Under the pieces are notes generated by a model that was given only the letters and a program-made list of their open reading frames with translations, made no database searches and was not told where the DNA came from. Positions 1-6,516 of a DNA stretch of 32,765 nucleotides are shown here, piece after piece. Origin of the DNA: Acidobacteriota bacterium (GTDB lineage: Bacteria > Acidobacteriota > Terriglobia > Bryobacterales > Bryobacteraceae); assembly GCA_018268835.1 (NCBI GenBank), contig JAFDVU010000071.1, positions 1 to 32,765 of the forward strand, read 5' to 3'. The first letter of the stretch is position 1; each line of letters begins with the position of its first letter. The position numbers were made by a program, and so were the translations under genes.

Positions 1-2
1 GA

Positions 3-1298
3 CCCGGATCCGAACGCGCCATTCTGGTCGGGGTGGAATGGAAGACGCGGGCCGGCGCGGCGCGCGAGAACGCGATCTCTGCCGAAGAATCCTTAGAGGA
101 ACTGGCGGAACTGGCTTGCAGCGCGGGTGCGCGGGTGCTCGAACGCGTGCTGCAAACCCGCGGCGCGCCCGAAGCCGCGACACTCATCGGCCAGGGCAAG
201 GTGGAGGAAGTTGCCGGCGCGGTGGTTTCCCTCGACGCCGACGTGGTGATCTTCGATCACGACCTCACCCCCACGCAGCAGCGCAATCTCGAAAAGGCGC
301 TGGACACCAAGGTCATCGACCGGACGCAGTTGATCCTCGATATTTTCGCCTCGCGGGCGCGGACCCGCGAAGGGCGCCTGCAGGTGGAACTCGCGCAACT
401 CAACTACCTGTTGCCGCGGCTCACCGGACGTGGAGCGGCGATGTCGCGACTCGGCGGCGGTATCGGCACGCGCGGTCCGGGTGAAACTCAGTTGGAGACG
501 GACCGGCGGCGCATCTCCAAACGCATCAAGAAAGTCGAAGACGATCTGGAGGGCGTGCGCGCCGGGCGCGCGCTGCACCGGAAGCGGCGCGGCGCGGTTC
601 CGCTGGCCACGCTGGCGGTGGCGGGATACACCAATGCCGGAAAGTCCACGCTCTTCAACCGGCTGACGCAGGCCGGCGTGCTGGCCGACGCGCGCATGTT
701 CGCCACGCTCGATCCAACGGTACGCCCGCTCACCCTGCCCTCGCGGCGCCGCGTGCTGTTAAGCGACACGGTGGGGTTCATCCGCAACCTGCCCACTACG
801 CTGGTGAAGGCCTTCCGCGCGACCTTGGAAGAGGTCACCGAGGCCGCGCTGGTCCTGCACGTGGTGGACGCCTCGGCGCCCTGGGCGGAAGCGCATACGG
901 CGCACGTACTGAAGGTACTCGAGGAAATCGGCGCGGCCGCGATTCCGCAGATTCTGATCCTGAACAAGACCGACCTGCTGGAACCGGGCGCGGCCGATTC
1001 GAACGTCCTCCGCCAGCGCTTACTGGGCCACGGCGGAGAGCATGAGGCCATCCGCGCCGTGGCGTTGAGCGCGCTTTCCGGTGAGGGACTGGATCGCCTG
1101 CGAGCGGTCATCGACGAAGTCCTGCCGGTCGATCCGGTGGTACGCACGCGTTTCGAACTCGACGCCGGCGACGGGGCGACGCTGGCCATGCTGCACGAGT
1201 TCGGGCGGGTCATCGAGACGCAGTACCAGGGGAATCTGGTGTTGGTGGAGGCGGAGGTTCCCAAGTCGCTGGCGCGGCGACTGAACGCCCTGGGCTAG
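3..1298 (+). CDS. hflX: GTPase HflX (5' end outside the window)
   Basis: HflX is a ribosome-associated GTPase that splits or rescues stalled 70S ribosomes, with a role in stress and antibiotic tolerance. The N-terminal HflX domain shows GQGKVEEV and DHDLTPTQQRNLE. The conserved linker follows, with DRTQLILDIFA, RLGGGIGTRGPGETQLETD and a basic helix. The G domain has the P-loop AGYTNAGKSTLFNRLT, the G3 motif DTVGFIRNLP and the G4 motif NKTD. The frame is open back to the window edge, and the residues before the first GTG (position 33) read ERAILVGVEW. That is the usual HflX beginning, so the true start lies upstream and GTG33 is internal. About 430 residues are visible, close to the E. coli length. 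It is a core gene, and no terminator with a T-tract follows it. Confidence 0.96.
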   Translation, partial: PGSERAILVGVEWKTRAGAARENAISAEESLEELAELACSAGARVLERVLQTRGAPEAATLIGQGKVEEVAGAVVSLDADVVIFDHDLTPTQQRNLEKALDTKVIDRTQLILDIFASRARTREGRLQVELAQLNYLLPRLTGRGAAMSRLGGGIGTRGPGETQLETDRRRISKRIKKVEDDLEGVRAGRALHRKRRGAVPLATLAVAGYTNAGKSTLFNRLTQAGVLADARMFATLDPTVRPLTLPSRRRVLLSDTVGFIRNLPTTLVKAFRATLEEVTEAALVLHVVDASAPWAEAHTAHVLKVLEEIGAAAIPQILILNKTDLLEPGAADSNVLRQRLLGHGGEHEAIRAVALSALSGEGLDRLRAVIDEVLPVDPVVRTRFELDAGDGATLAMLHEFGRVIETQYQGNLVLVEAEVPKSLARRLNALG

Positions 1299-1400
1299 GT
1301 TCCATAGATCTGTGGAAAAGTCTGTCGAAATCGTGTGTGGCACCCGCCCGAACGGCTGCAATGGCCGTCACTTGGCCCATTTTGAACCAGTTTGCGGCAG

Positions 1401-1429
1401 TTGACGAAAGCGCCTGATTCTGCTAGCGT
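1401..1429 (+). promoter_or_regulatory. Possible sigma-70 promoter
   Basis: TTGACG (1401-1406) is followed after exactly 17 bases by TAGCGT (1424-1429), which is preceded by TGC as in an extended -10. The -35 is 5/6 and the -10 only 3/6 to consensus. It could give a long leader for the tRNA or a separate short RNA. Confidence 0.3.
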
Positions 1430-1588
1430 TACGTGAGCCTGCGGGCGGCCCGGCTGTGCACTGTCCGGGGAGTACCCCCAATCGAGGGAGGCGCCCTGGG
1501 TTTTCCACATGACAATCCGGTAAATCCCCCAATTAGTGGACGAATCGGGTCCTGTGTCGTGAGAGCGTGGCGCGCCACCGGAACCCTC

Positions 1589-1597
1589 TGCTAAACT
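1589..1597 (+). promoter_or_regulatory. Extended -10 element of tRNA-Met
   Basis: TGCTAAACT matches an extended -10 (TGnTAnnnT) and lies 14 bases before the first tRNA base, a normal distance for a stable-RNA promoter. I see no good -35 box, which fits an extended -10 promoter. Confidence 0.4.
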
Positions 1598-1611
1598 GGA
1601 GATTCCCACTT

Positions 1612-1688
1612 GGCGGCGTAGCTCAGCTGGCTAGAGCGAGGGTCTCATAATCCCTAGGTCCGCGGTTCGAGTCCGCGCGCCGCCACCA
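1612..1688 (+). tRNA. tRNA-Met (CAU), CCA encoded
   Basis: A full cloverleaf can be folded by eye. The acceptor stem is GGCGGCG/CGCCGCC, the D arm GCTC...GAGC, the anticodon loop CTCATAA with CAU at 1646-1648, the T arm CGCGG/CCGCG with loop TTCGAGT, and ACCA is encoded at 1685-1688. The anticodon stem AGGGT/TCCCT has a T-T mismatch at its loop-proximal pair. CAU fits elongator Met best. tRNA-Ile2, which also has a CAU anticodon (lysidine-modified), cannot be excluded, and initiator hallmarks are absent. The 3' half plus downstream flank is duplicated at 5626-5708, so this gene appears to be the integration site of an island. Confidence 0.93.
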
Positions 1689-1724
1689 CATCCCTTCCCC
1701 GGAACCGGTCCCTCTCTCGCGGGC
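1643..1724 (+). repeat. Direct repeat copy 1 (attL-like), within and after tRNA-Met
   Basis: This 82-base stretch runs from the anticodon loop through the T arm and CCA and 36 bases beyond. It recurs at 5626-5708 with three substitutions and one 1-base indel. The longest perfect block is 45 bases, 1657-1701 against 5640-5684. Duplication of a tRNA 3' end in direct orientation is the classic signature of tyrosine-integrase integration. Confidence 0.85.
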
Positions 1725-1763
1725 GCGAAGCGCTTGTCCCAATCTGAGTGTCACTCGGAGCTT

Positions 1764-1898
1764 GTTGACGCTTACAGTAGCCCAAGTCGCATTGCTGCTC
1801 GGGTTTCCCGACTGGTCATAGATGCGGACTGTGATCGTACCCGTGCAGTCGGCGTTTACCGTGTAGGTTCCCTGCATGGTGAGTTCGCTGACGGTTCC
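1764..1898 (-). pseudogene. Fragment of a secreted hypothetical protein
   Basis: The minus strand reads TMQGTYTVNADCTGTITVRI followed by YDQSGNPSSNATWATVSVN. This resembles a segment common in small exported acidobacterial proteins (Gly-Thr-Tyr-Thr-Val-Asn-x-Asp-Cys-Thr-Gly). No signal peptide or natural N-terminus is attached, and the frame runs on into the antisense of the tRNA. I therefore read it as a remnant with its 3' end cut at the attL boundary. The similarity is recalled, not searched. Confidence 0.45.
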
Positions 1899-1924
1899 GC
1901 CCCTGCTGACGGTCTGTTTCCTGA

Positions 1925-2143
1925 ATCGCCCCCCGGCGAGAGTCTCGAGTCGGGGCGCTGGCCAACGAGGCATATCTCAAACTGGTTCGCACCGGAGGAA
2001 TCCGGTGCGAAGACCGGGTGCATTTTCTGGCGCTGTGCTCCCAGATCATGCGGCGGATCGTAGCGGACCATGCGCGTTCTGAGCCCCGCAGGCACAAGCC
2101 TGCAAACCTGCCACAACGTAGGGAAAATCGAGGGTTTTTGTAA
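1925..2143 (+). pseudogene. ECF sigma factor remnant (acidobacterial Sigma70_ECF type)
   Basis: A stop-to-stop frame reads ALANEAYLKLVR and then HFLALCSQIMRRIVADHAR. These match the sigma region 2 pattern of the Sigma70_ECF group (PF07638 / TIGR02999 type), where HFFAxAAxxMRRILVDHAR is diagnostic. In-frame stops flank it at 1922-1924 and 2141-2143, and neither a usable start nor region 4 is present. Only about 70 codons remain of a protein that is normally near 190 residues. It overlaps, on the opposite strand, the end of the secreted-protein remnant region, which points to repeated rearrangement. Confidence 0.55.
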
Positions 2144-2191
2144 GGTCTTGGCGGGCCCTTTCCGGCGATCATGCCTGTGGAGGTCATTACA

Positions 2192-3031
2192 ATGGCATGG
2201 AACACATATCTGGCACGAGCAGCTGTGCCAATCGCAGCGAGTATCTTGCTGATTCCAGCGCAAGCTCAATCGAGCCTGCTCACCGCCACCGGGCAGGAAG
2301 TGAATATCTCCATGGCGTCCCCCGGCACAGTGGAATGCGTCGGCGGGACGCCTATAGCAGCTCCACCGACTCCTTTCACGCTCTGCTCTCCGGGAACCAC
2401 CGTCATCCGCCTGCGGGACCGAATCTCACAGGCCGCATACCAGAACCTGGCAGGGACGGCGGCAGACATGTTCAACGGACTGAACGACATCGTGACCAAC
2501 TGCAACCTCAATGGCGCCATGACCGGATACTGCTGGGGAACTTACCGTTGGACGATTCCCAAAAAAGGCGTGTGGAGTGGGGTGTGGTTCGGCGATTTCG
2601 ATCTGCAGACTCTCAACACCAGGTACACTGCCCCCGGGTTTGGTCAAGGCGATGCACTGGAAGGAATGCAGGTGATGTACGATGCCGTGTACTCGGGCCA
2701 GCCGGTCGGAACCTTTATCGCGCGGGTGTTGCCCCCGAAGCAGAATTCGAATGTGGCAGTGACGCTGGCCGTCACTGGGCCACAGAATGGCACAGCCTAC
2801 AAGGCGGGGGATAGCTTTGTTCTCAGGATCATGGCGCCCGGCTACGCGGCCAAGCCAGTGTCGGTCGTGCAGAATGGTGCCGGACCCGTACAACTTGGTC
2901 TCACAGATGCGCAAGGGAACTGGAGTGTTAGTGGAAGCTGGGGCGCCAGCGATCTCGGATCGTACACGCAAATCTGGTACGTGGGTGGGATTGCGGCCAC
3001 ACCGACGCTGATATTCAGCGTAAGTCCGTAG
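2192..3031 (+). CDS. Secreted hypothetical protein
   Basis: The product is 279 residues and I do not recognise the family. An N-terminal signal peptide is clear: a short start, then ARAAVPIAASILLIPAQAQS with an AQA-type cleavage site. The mature part has two cysteine pairs (around VECVGG/TLCSPG and NCNLNG/GYCWGT) that could form disulfides. The C-terminal 90 residues resemble an Ig-like beta-sandwich (VTLAVTGPQNGTAYKAGDSF, then GNWSVSGSWG). I chose ATG 2192 over the in-frame ATG at 2171 because GGAGG at 2179-2183 lies 8 bases before 2192, inside the longer frame. The gene lies within the tRNA-bounded island and is probably exported to the periplasm or surface. Confidence 0.75.
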   Translation: MAWNTYLARAAVPIAASILLIPAQAQSSLLTATGQEVNISMASPGTVECVGGTPIAAPPTPFTLCSPGTTVIRLRDRISQAAYQNLAGTAADMFNGLNDIVTNCNLNGAMTGYCWGTYRWTIPKKGVWSGVWFGDFDLQTLNTRYTAPGFGQGDALEGMQVMYDAVYSGQPVGTFIARVLPPKQNSNVAVTLAVTGPQNGTAYKAGDSFVLRIMAPGYAAKPVSVVQNGAGPVQLGLTDAQGNWSVSGSWGASDLGSYTQIWYVGGIAATPTLIFSVSP

Positions 3032-3146
3032 AGTATCGCAGGCAAACCGATGCGACCGTCTTCAACTCCAGGTGGGTGACAAACTGGAGGTGACGAACAC
3101 GCCAGCGCCAGCCGAAGCCGCGACTCGCGTTTAGCTGGTCGAATCA

Positions 3147-4922
3147 TTGCAAGGAGCCGGACACTATAATGGCGGTGTGGGGCGCGCTGCTCCAAGCCGC
3201 TGCGGTAGCCTCGGCATCGATTTCCGAATCGGTGAATGGGTGGTGGAACCGGCGAGCGGCTATATAGCGAGCGCCGGGACCCGCCGCCATCTCCGATCGA
3301 TGCTCATGGACCTGTTGGTTCTGCTGGCGGAGCACGCCGGTTCGGCAGTGTCCAAGGACGAGATCCTTGACCACGTCTGGAAGAGCCGCTTTGTTGGGGA
3401 GTCGGCACTGACCCGGAGCATCGCTGAGCTGCGGCAGCTCTTGGGTGATAATGAACACCAGCCCCAGTACATTGAGACGCTCCCAAAGCGCGGCTACCGG
3501 GTGATTGCGGCGATTGTGCCGGGCCGGCAGTTCGCTGAAAATCGGCTGGCGATCCTGCCTTTTGAGAATCTGAATCACGACCCTGACCAGGAGTACCTGG
3601 CCGACGGGATCACGGACCTGCTGACAACAGAGCTGGCGAGGATCGGGAGCCTGCATGTGATCTCGCGCCAGTCCGTCTTGCATCTGAAAAGGTCGCCAAA
3701 GAAGGTGCCGGACATCGGCGCGGACCTGCACGTGGACGCGATCGTGGAGGGTTCAGTTTTGCGCGCTGGAGAGCGACTTCGCATTACCGCGCAGTTGGTT
3801 CGGGTGGAGCAGGAGCAACACCTGTGGGCCGAGAGCTACGAGTGCGAGCTGGCGGATATCCTGACTGTGCAGGCAAAAGTGGCGCGGGCCATAGCCGAAG
3901 CGATTCATGCCACGGTGACCCCAACGGACGTGAACAGACTGGAGCGCGCGCGCACGGTTAACCCCGAGGCACAGGCGGCTTACCTGAAGGCGCGGTATTA
4001 CTTCGCGAAGGTCACCATGCCCGATTTCCAGAAGGGCATGGCGTATCTTCAGTCCGCCATTGAGCAGGACCCTAGCTATGCGCCGGCCTACGAGGGCATG
4101 GCCAGCACCGTTGGCTTTCTCGGTTTGTGGGGGTTCATCCCGCATCAGGAAGCTTATCCCAGGATGAAACAGTTCGCCATGAAAGCGCTCGAACTGGACG
4201 AGGACTTGAGTGAAGCGCACGTGGTGATGGCCTGGGTAGGTTGGTTCGATTGGGATATGGCGGCTTTCGAGCGAGAGATCCGCCGCGCGCTGGAACTGAA
4301 CCGCAACAGCGTCGACGCTCACATCTACTACGCCGTGTTCCTGGCGACGGCTCGCGAGGATCGTGCAGGTGCGCTGGGGGAGGTGAGTCGAGTGCTGGAA
4401 CTAGACCCGCTTTCACCCTACGGCAACTCCGCCGTGGGCTGGCCACTGCTGCTCTTACGCGATTACGAGTCGGCCATCGCGCAGGCGTCCAGAACGCTGG
4501 AGATGTACCCCGACGCGATTCACGCGCTGTATGTGTTGGGGTGCGCCAAGGGCGCGCAGTCTATGTACGAAGAGGCCATCGCGGCGTTTGAGAGAGTGGC
4601 GGCGTTGTCACCCGACGCGACGGCCTTGGGAGCGCTGGGCCAGGCTTACGCCAAAGCAGGCCGGATCGGCGAGGCTCGCAAGCTGCTCGACCAGATGATC
4701 GCCAAACGCGAGCGCGAGTACGTGGCGGATCTGACTTTCGTTTTCCTCTACTGCGGCCTGGGCGAGATGGACCAAGCGTTTGACTGGCTGGAAAAGTGCT
4801 ACCGAGTGCGGGAGCCACGGCTCCTCTGGCTCCGCTCCCTTCCGCTGTTCGATCCGCTGCGCTCCGATGCACGTTTCGGAGAGATGCTGGACAGGCTGGG
4901 CTTAAGGACGCGACAGGGCTGA
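3147..4922 (+). CDS. Winged-helix (CadC/OmpR-type) TPR regulator
   Basis: This is a probable transcription regulator of about 590 residues. Residues ~24-115 form an OmpR/CadC-type winged helix (LMDLLVLLAEHAGSAVSKDE, then IAELRQLLGD and YIETLPKRGYRV). Residues ~125-260 match the domain often placed after it in such proteins (LAILPFENLN, YLADGITDLLTTELARI, DAIVEGSVLRAGERLRITAQ), related to FlgO/TolB N-terminal folds. From ~270 on there are TPR-like helix pairs (AQAAYLKARYYFAK, SYAPAYEGMA, DPLSPYGNSA, ALYVLGCAKGAQSMYEEAIA). There is no transmembrane helix, unlike CadC itself, so it is likely cytosolic. The start is unsure: TTG 3147 gives the longest form, and GTG 3177 is possible and loses no domain. 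The ligand and targets are unknown. Confidence 0.85.
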   Translation: MQGAGHYNGGVGRAAPSRCGSLGIDFRIGEWVVEPASGYIASAGTRRHLRSMLMDLLVLLAEHAGSAVSKDEILDHVWKSRFVGESALTRSIAELRQLLGDNEHQPQYIETLPKRGYRVIAAIVPGRQFAENRLAILPFENLNHDPDQEYLADGITDLLTTELARIGSLHVISRQSVLHLKRSPKKVPDIGADLHVDAIVEGSVLRAGERLRITAQLVRVEQEQHLWAESYECELADILTVQAKVARAIAEAIHATVTPTDVNRLERARTVNPEAQAAYLKARYYFAKVTMPDFQKGMAYLQSAIEQDPSYAPAYEGMASTVGFLGLWGFIPHQEAYPRMKQFAMKALELDEDLSEAHVVMAWVGWFDWDMAAFEREIRRALELNRNSVDAHIYYAVFLATAREDRAGALGEVSRVLELDPLSPYGNSAVGWPLLLLRDYESAIAQASRTLEMYPDAIHALYVLGCAKGAQSMYEEAIAAFERVAALSPDATALGALGQAYAKAGRIGEARKLLDQMIAKREREYVADLTFVFLYCGLGEMDQAFDWLEKCYRVREPRLLWLRSLPLFDPLRSDARFGEMLDRLGLRTRQG

Positions 4923-5010
4923 CAAGGGCCGGGAATGAGAAAACTAACGCCCGGCTATCGGCCATAAAAAGGAGCGTTGCAGTTGTCGTGTTATCCCGAG
5001 GACCCCGACG

Positions 5011-5166
5011 GTGATGGGGGGCAAGCCCTGCCTGCGCGGAATGCGTGTCACCGTGGGCATGATTGTCGGGCTCGTCGCTTCCGGCCATACGACGGATGAG
5101 ATTCTCGCCGCATATCCGTATAAGCCGTCCCGAGTTGCTCAGGCTGGTTGCCTCCTCGTAAGCTGA
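5011..5166 (+). pseudogene. Truncated DUF433 antitoxin-like gene
   Basis: A short frame from GTG 5011 (or ATG 5014, about 50 codons) reads MGGKPCLRGMRVTVGMIVGL followed by VASGHTTDEILAAYPY. This is the core DUF433 pattern (GGKPxIRGxRxxV, then EEILxxYPxL). A typical member continues into a final helix pair, but here the frame gives KPSRVAQAGCLLVS and stops, so the C-terminus is lost or replaced. GAGGA at 4998-5002 could serve GTG 5011. DUF433 proteins are usually antitoxins paired with PIN-like DUF5615 toxins. A second, intact member follows after 17 bases. Confidence 0.55.
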
Positions 5167-5183
5167 AGTCGGAGCCTTGGATC

Positions 5184-5501
5184 ATGTCCCAATACGTCGA
5201 GGAACGCGAGGGCGGCGGGTACTATATCGCCGGCGCGCGGATTGCGCTCGACAGCATTATCGGCGCCTTCAAGGCTGGCGAATCCCCTGAAACCATTCTG
5301 CGTTCGTTTCCCATGGCCGGTCCGTTGGTCCGAATCTACGGCGCGGTCACCTTCTACCTTGAGAACAAAGACAAGGTTGAGGCGTACCTGAAAGATCAGG
5401 GTAGGCTCTGGCAGGAAATGGCCGCCAGGCAGACCGACCTTCCCGAACCCCTGGCAGCGCGGCGGCGAGAGGCCAAAGAGACCGCTCCAGGGCAAGCTTG
5501 A
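5184..5501 (+). CDS. DUF433 family protein (antitoxin-like, orphan)
   Basis: The product is 105 residues with the DUF433 pattern YVEEREGGGYYIAGARIALD, then GAFKAGESPETILRSFP and IYGAVTFYLENKDKVEAYL. The family is the antitoxin partner of PIN-like DUF5615 toxins; its small helical domain is thought to bind DNA and the toxin. ATG 5184 is preferred to an upstream ATG at 5148 because homology begins here and GGAG at 5171-5174 is at a good distance. The TGA stop overlaps a TTG (TTGA, 5498-5501) that opens a short frame resembling a DUF5615 start, so the normal translational coupling survives but the toxin body does not. It lies at the 3' end of the island. Confidence 0.75.
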   Translation: MSQYVEEREGGGYYIAGARIALDSIIGAFKAGESPETILRSFPMAGPLVRIYGAVTFYLENKDKVEAYLKDQGRLWQEMAARQTDLPEPLAARRREAKETAPGQA

Positions 5502-5575
5502 AAATCCGTTTCCTGGCCGTTCGCTCAAAATGGGTAGCAATTACCCGAAGATCACGGCAGGGTATCCTCTTCTAA
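5498..5575 (+). pseudogene. Stub of the expected DUF5615/PIN-like toxin
   Basis: From TTG 5498, overlapping the stop of the DUF433 gene, the frame begins (M/L)KIRFLAV. This is very close to the usual DUF5615 start (MKIRFLADxxL). After about eight codons the similarity ends, and a stop follows at 5573-5575. The tRNA-like repeat begins 50 bases later, so most of the toxin was probably deleted at the island edge. The assignment rests on only a few residues and on gene order. Confidence 0.4.
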
Positions 5576-5625
5576 ATCAAAGACATTAGACCCATCTGCG
5601 TCTGTTTCGAAATTGGGGAATGGCC

Positions 5626-5708
5626 TCTCATCATCCCTGGGTCCGCGGTTCGAGTCCGCGCGCCGCCACCACATCCCTTCCCCGAAACCGGTCCCCTCTC
5701 TCGCGGGC
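5626..5708 (+). repeat. Direct repeat copy 2 (attR-like), tRNA-Met 3' fragment
   Basis: This 83-base copy carries the last ~46 bases of tRNA-Met, including T arm, 3' acceptor strand and CCA, and the first ~37 bases of its downstream flank. It differs from copy 1 by three substitutions and one extra C. The 5' half of the tRNA is absent, so this is not a functional tRNA. Its orientation matches copy 1, and the two bracket about 3.9 kb. Confidence 0.85.
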
Positions 5709-5803
5709 AAAACCGCGCCGGGGTTCCACCGGCTCAAAACTACGGATGTTGCTCGAGTGAATCCGGCCGACGCCATTTCTCCTTTTGCTCCCTAACGGAA
5801 CTC

Positions 5804-5832
5804 TGTCAATCCCCGGCAATTGGGTATAAGAT
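5804..5832 (+). promoter_or_regulatory. Candidate promoter of the lysine-rich protein gene
   Basis: TGTCAA (5804-5809) and TAAGAT (5827-5832) are 17 bases apart and lie about 45 bases before the start codon. TATAAG at 5825 is an alternative -10. The fit is moderate. Confidence 0.4.
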
Positions 5833-5877
5833 AAACTCACCCGCAACGGGAATTCACAAACGATGAGGAGAACCCGA

Positions 5878-6192
5878 ATGGCGATGAAGAAGGCCGCCAA
5901 GAAGGCCGCGAAGAAGGCTGCTAAGAAACCGGTAAAGAAGGCGGCGAAGAAGGCGCCGGCCAAGAAGGCGGCGAAGAAGGCACCCCCGAAGAAAGCCGTC
6001 AAGAAAGCGCCGGCCAAGAAGGCGGTGAAGAAGGCGCCCGCGAAGAAAGCCGTCAAGAAGGTGGTCAAAAAAGCCGTCAGGAAGCCGGCGAAGAAAGTGA
6101 CCAAGCCGCAGCCGACCCCGCTGATGGCCGCAGCCGTGTTGGCGACTCCCCCTCCGCAGGAAACGCTGCCGCCGCCCACCACCGCGGTTTAG
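5878..6192 (+). CDS. Lysine/alanine-rich histone H1-like protein
   Basis: The product is 104 residues. Residues 1-80 are almost only Lys, Ala, Pro and Val in repeats of the type KKAAKKA and KKAPAKKAV. The last ~25 residues are a proline-rich neutral tail (PPPQETLPPPTTAV). Such proteins resemble the eukaryotic H1 tail and bacterial AlgP/Hc1-like proteins. They are expected to bind DNA or RNA without sequence preference and compact the nucleoid. I chose ATG 5878 because GAGGAG at 5865-5870 ends 7 bases before it; ATG 5863 lies upstream of that site. Repeat tracts of this kind often vary in length between strains by slippage. The target is inferred from composition only. Confidence 0.8.
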   Translation: MAMKKAAKKAAKKAAKKPVKKAAKKAPAKKAAKKAPPKKAVKKAPAKKAVKKAPAKKAVKKVVKKAVRKPAKKVTKPQPTPLMAAAVLATPPPQETLPPPTTAV

Positions 6193-6516
6193 CAGTTCCG
6201 GCGCGATCCGAGCTGCCGGGAGGCAATCCCTGAAAAAATCCCGCGTCCGGCGTTCCCGTGCAAAGGGTGCGACGCCGGACGCGGAACTTGTTCCGACCAA
6301 CCTGTCTTCCCGCCTTTCCCCTCCGATCTGTTCTTCCGCACACAGGAAACCGGGGTACTATCCTGAGTGAAGAATCTCTCTAAATACAATTGAAATATGG
6401 AGTTACGCACTTTTATTTGGGCGTGACCGTGATAAGATCCCAGCATGTCTTTAGTGGTATGTCTATAGCTACTAGTACCAAAAGAGACAGGCAACGGAGG
6501 AAAGCTCAAGCACCCT
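6193..6516. other. Intergenic region before the PEP-CTERM gene
   Basis: Apart from the hairpin at 6241-6284 I see no gene. The part from about 6360 to 6480 is clearly more AT-rich than the surroundings and probably contains the promoter of the PEP-CTERM gene. No -35/-10 pair stands out. Confidence 0.45.
6241..6284. terminator. Perfect 13-bp hairpin after the lysine-rich gene
   Basis: CCGCGTCCGGCGT (6241-6253) is the exact reverse complement of ACGCCGGACGCGG (6272-6284), with an 18-base loop. On the plus strand no T-tract follows. On the minus strand the stem is followed by GATTTTTTCA, so it looks like a better intrinsic terminator in reverse. No minus-strand gene ends here. Confidence 0.45.

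Larger units (their letters stand above)
1299..1611. other. Intergenic region between hflX and tRNA-Met, no gene seen
   Basis: I see no convincing coding frame here. The region holds a possible sigma-70 promoter at 1401-1429 and the extended -10 box of the tRNA at 1589-1597. It also contains two similar CCCCCAAT-containing stretches near 1470 and 1530 whose role is unknown. A minus-strand open frame across most of it resembles nothing I recognise. Confidence 0.5.
5576..5877. other. Intergenic region with island right end
   Basis: No gene is seen. The stretch holds the tRNA 3'-half repeat (5626-5708) and the promoter of the lysine-rich protein (5804-5832). Confidence 0.6.

Noticed and set aside
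1340..1365. TGGCAC near 1340 as a sigma-54 promoter
   Set aside because: The required GC of the -12 element is not at the right distance from GG, so it does not fit a sigma-54 site.
1623..1973. Minus-strand frame ending in RRADSNRGPRDYE
   Set aside because: That ending is the antisense translation of the tRNA gene, a well-known false protein signature. Only the middle part (1764-1898) resembles a real protein, and it is listed as a remnant.
5552..5776. Minus-strand frame containing RRADSNRGPRDDE
   Set aside because: It is the antisense of the tRNA 3'-half repeat at 5626-5708, not a gene.
5631..6182. Minus-strand frame of repeated Phe/Ala/Leu resembling a membrane protein
   Set aside because: It is the antisense of the lysine/alanine repeat gene. 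The hydrophobic pattern comes from the AAG/GCC codons read backwards.
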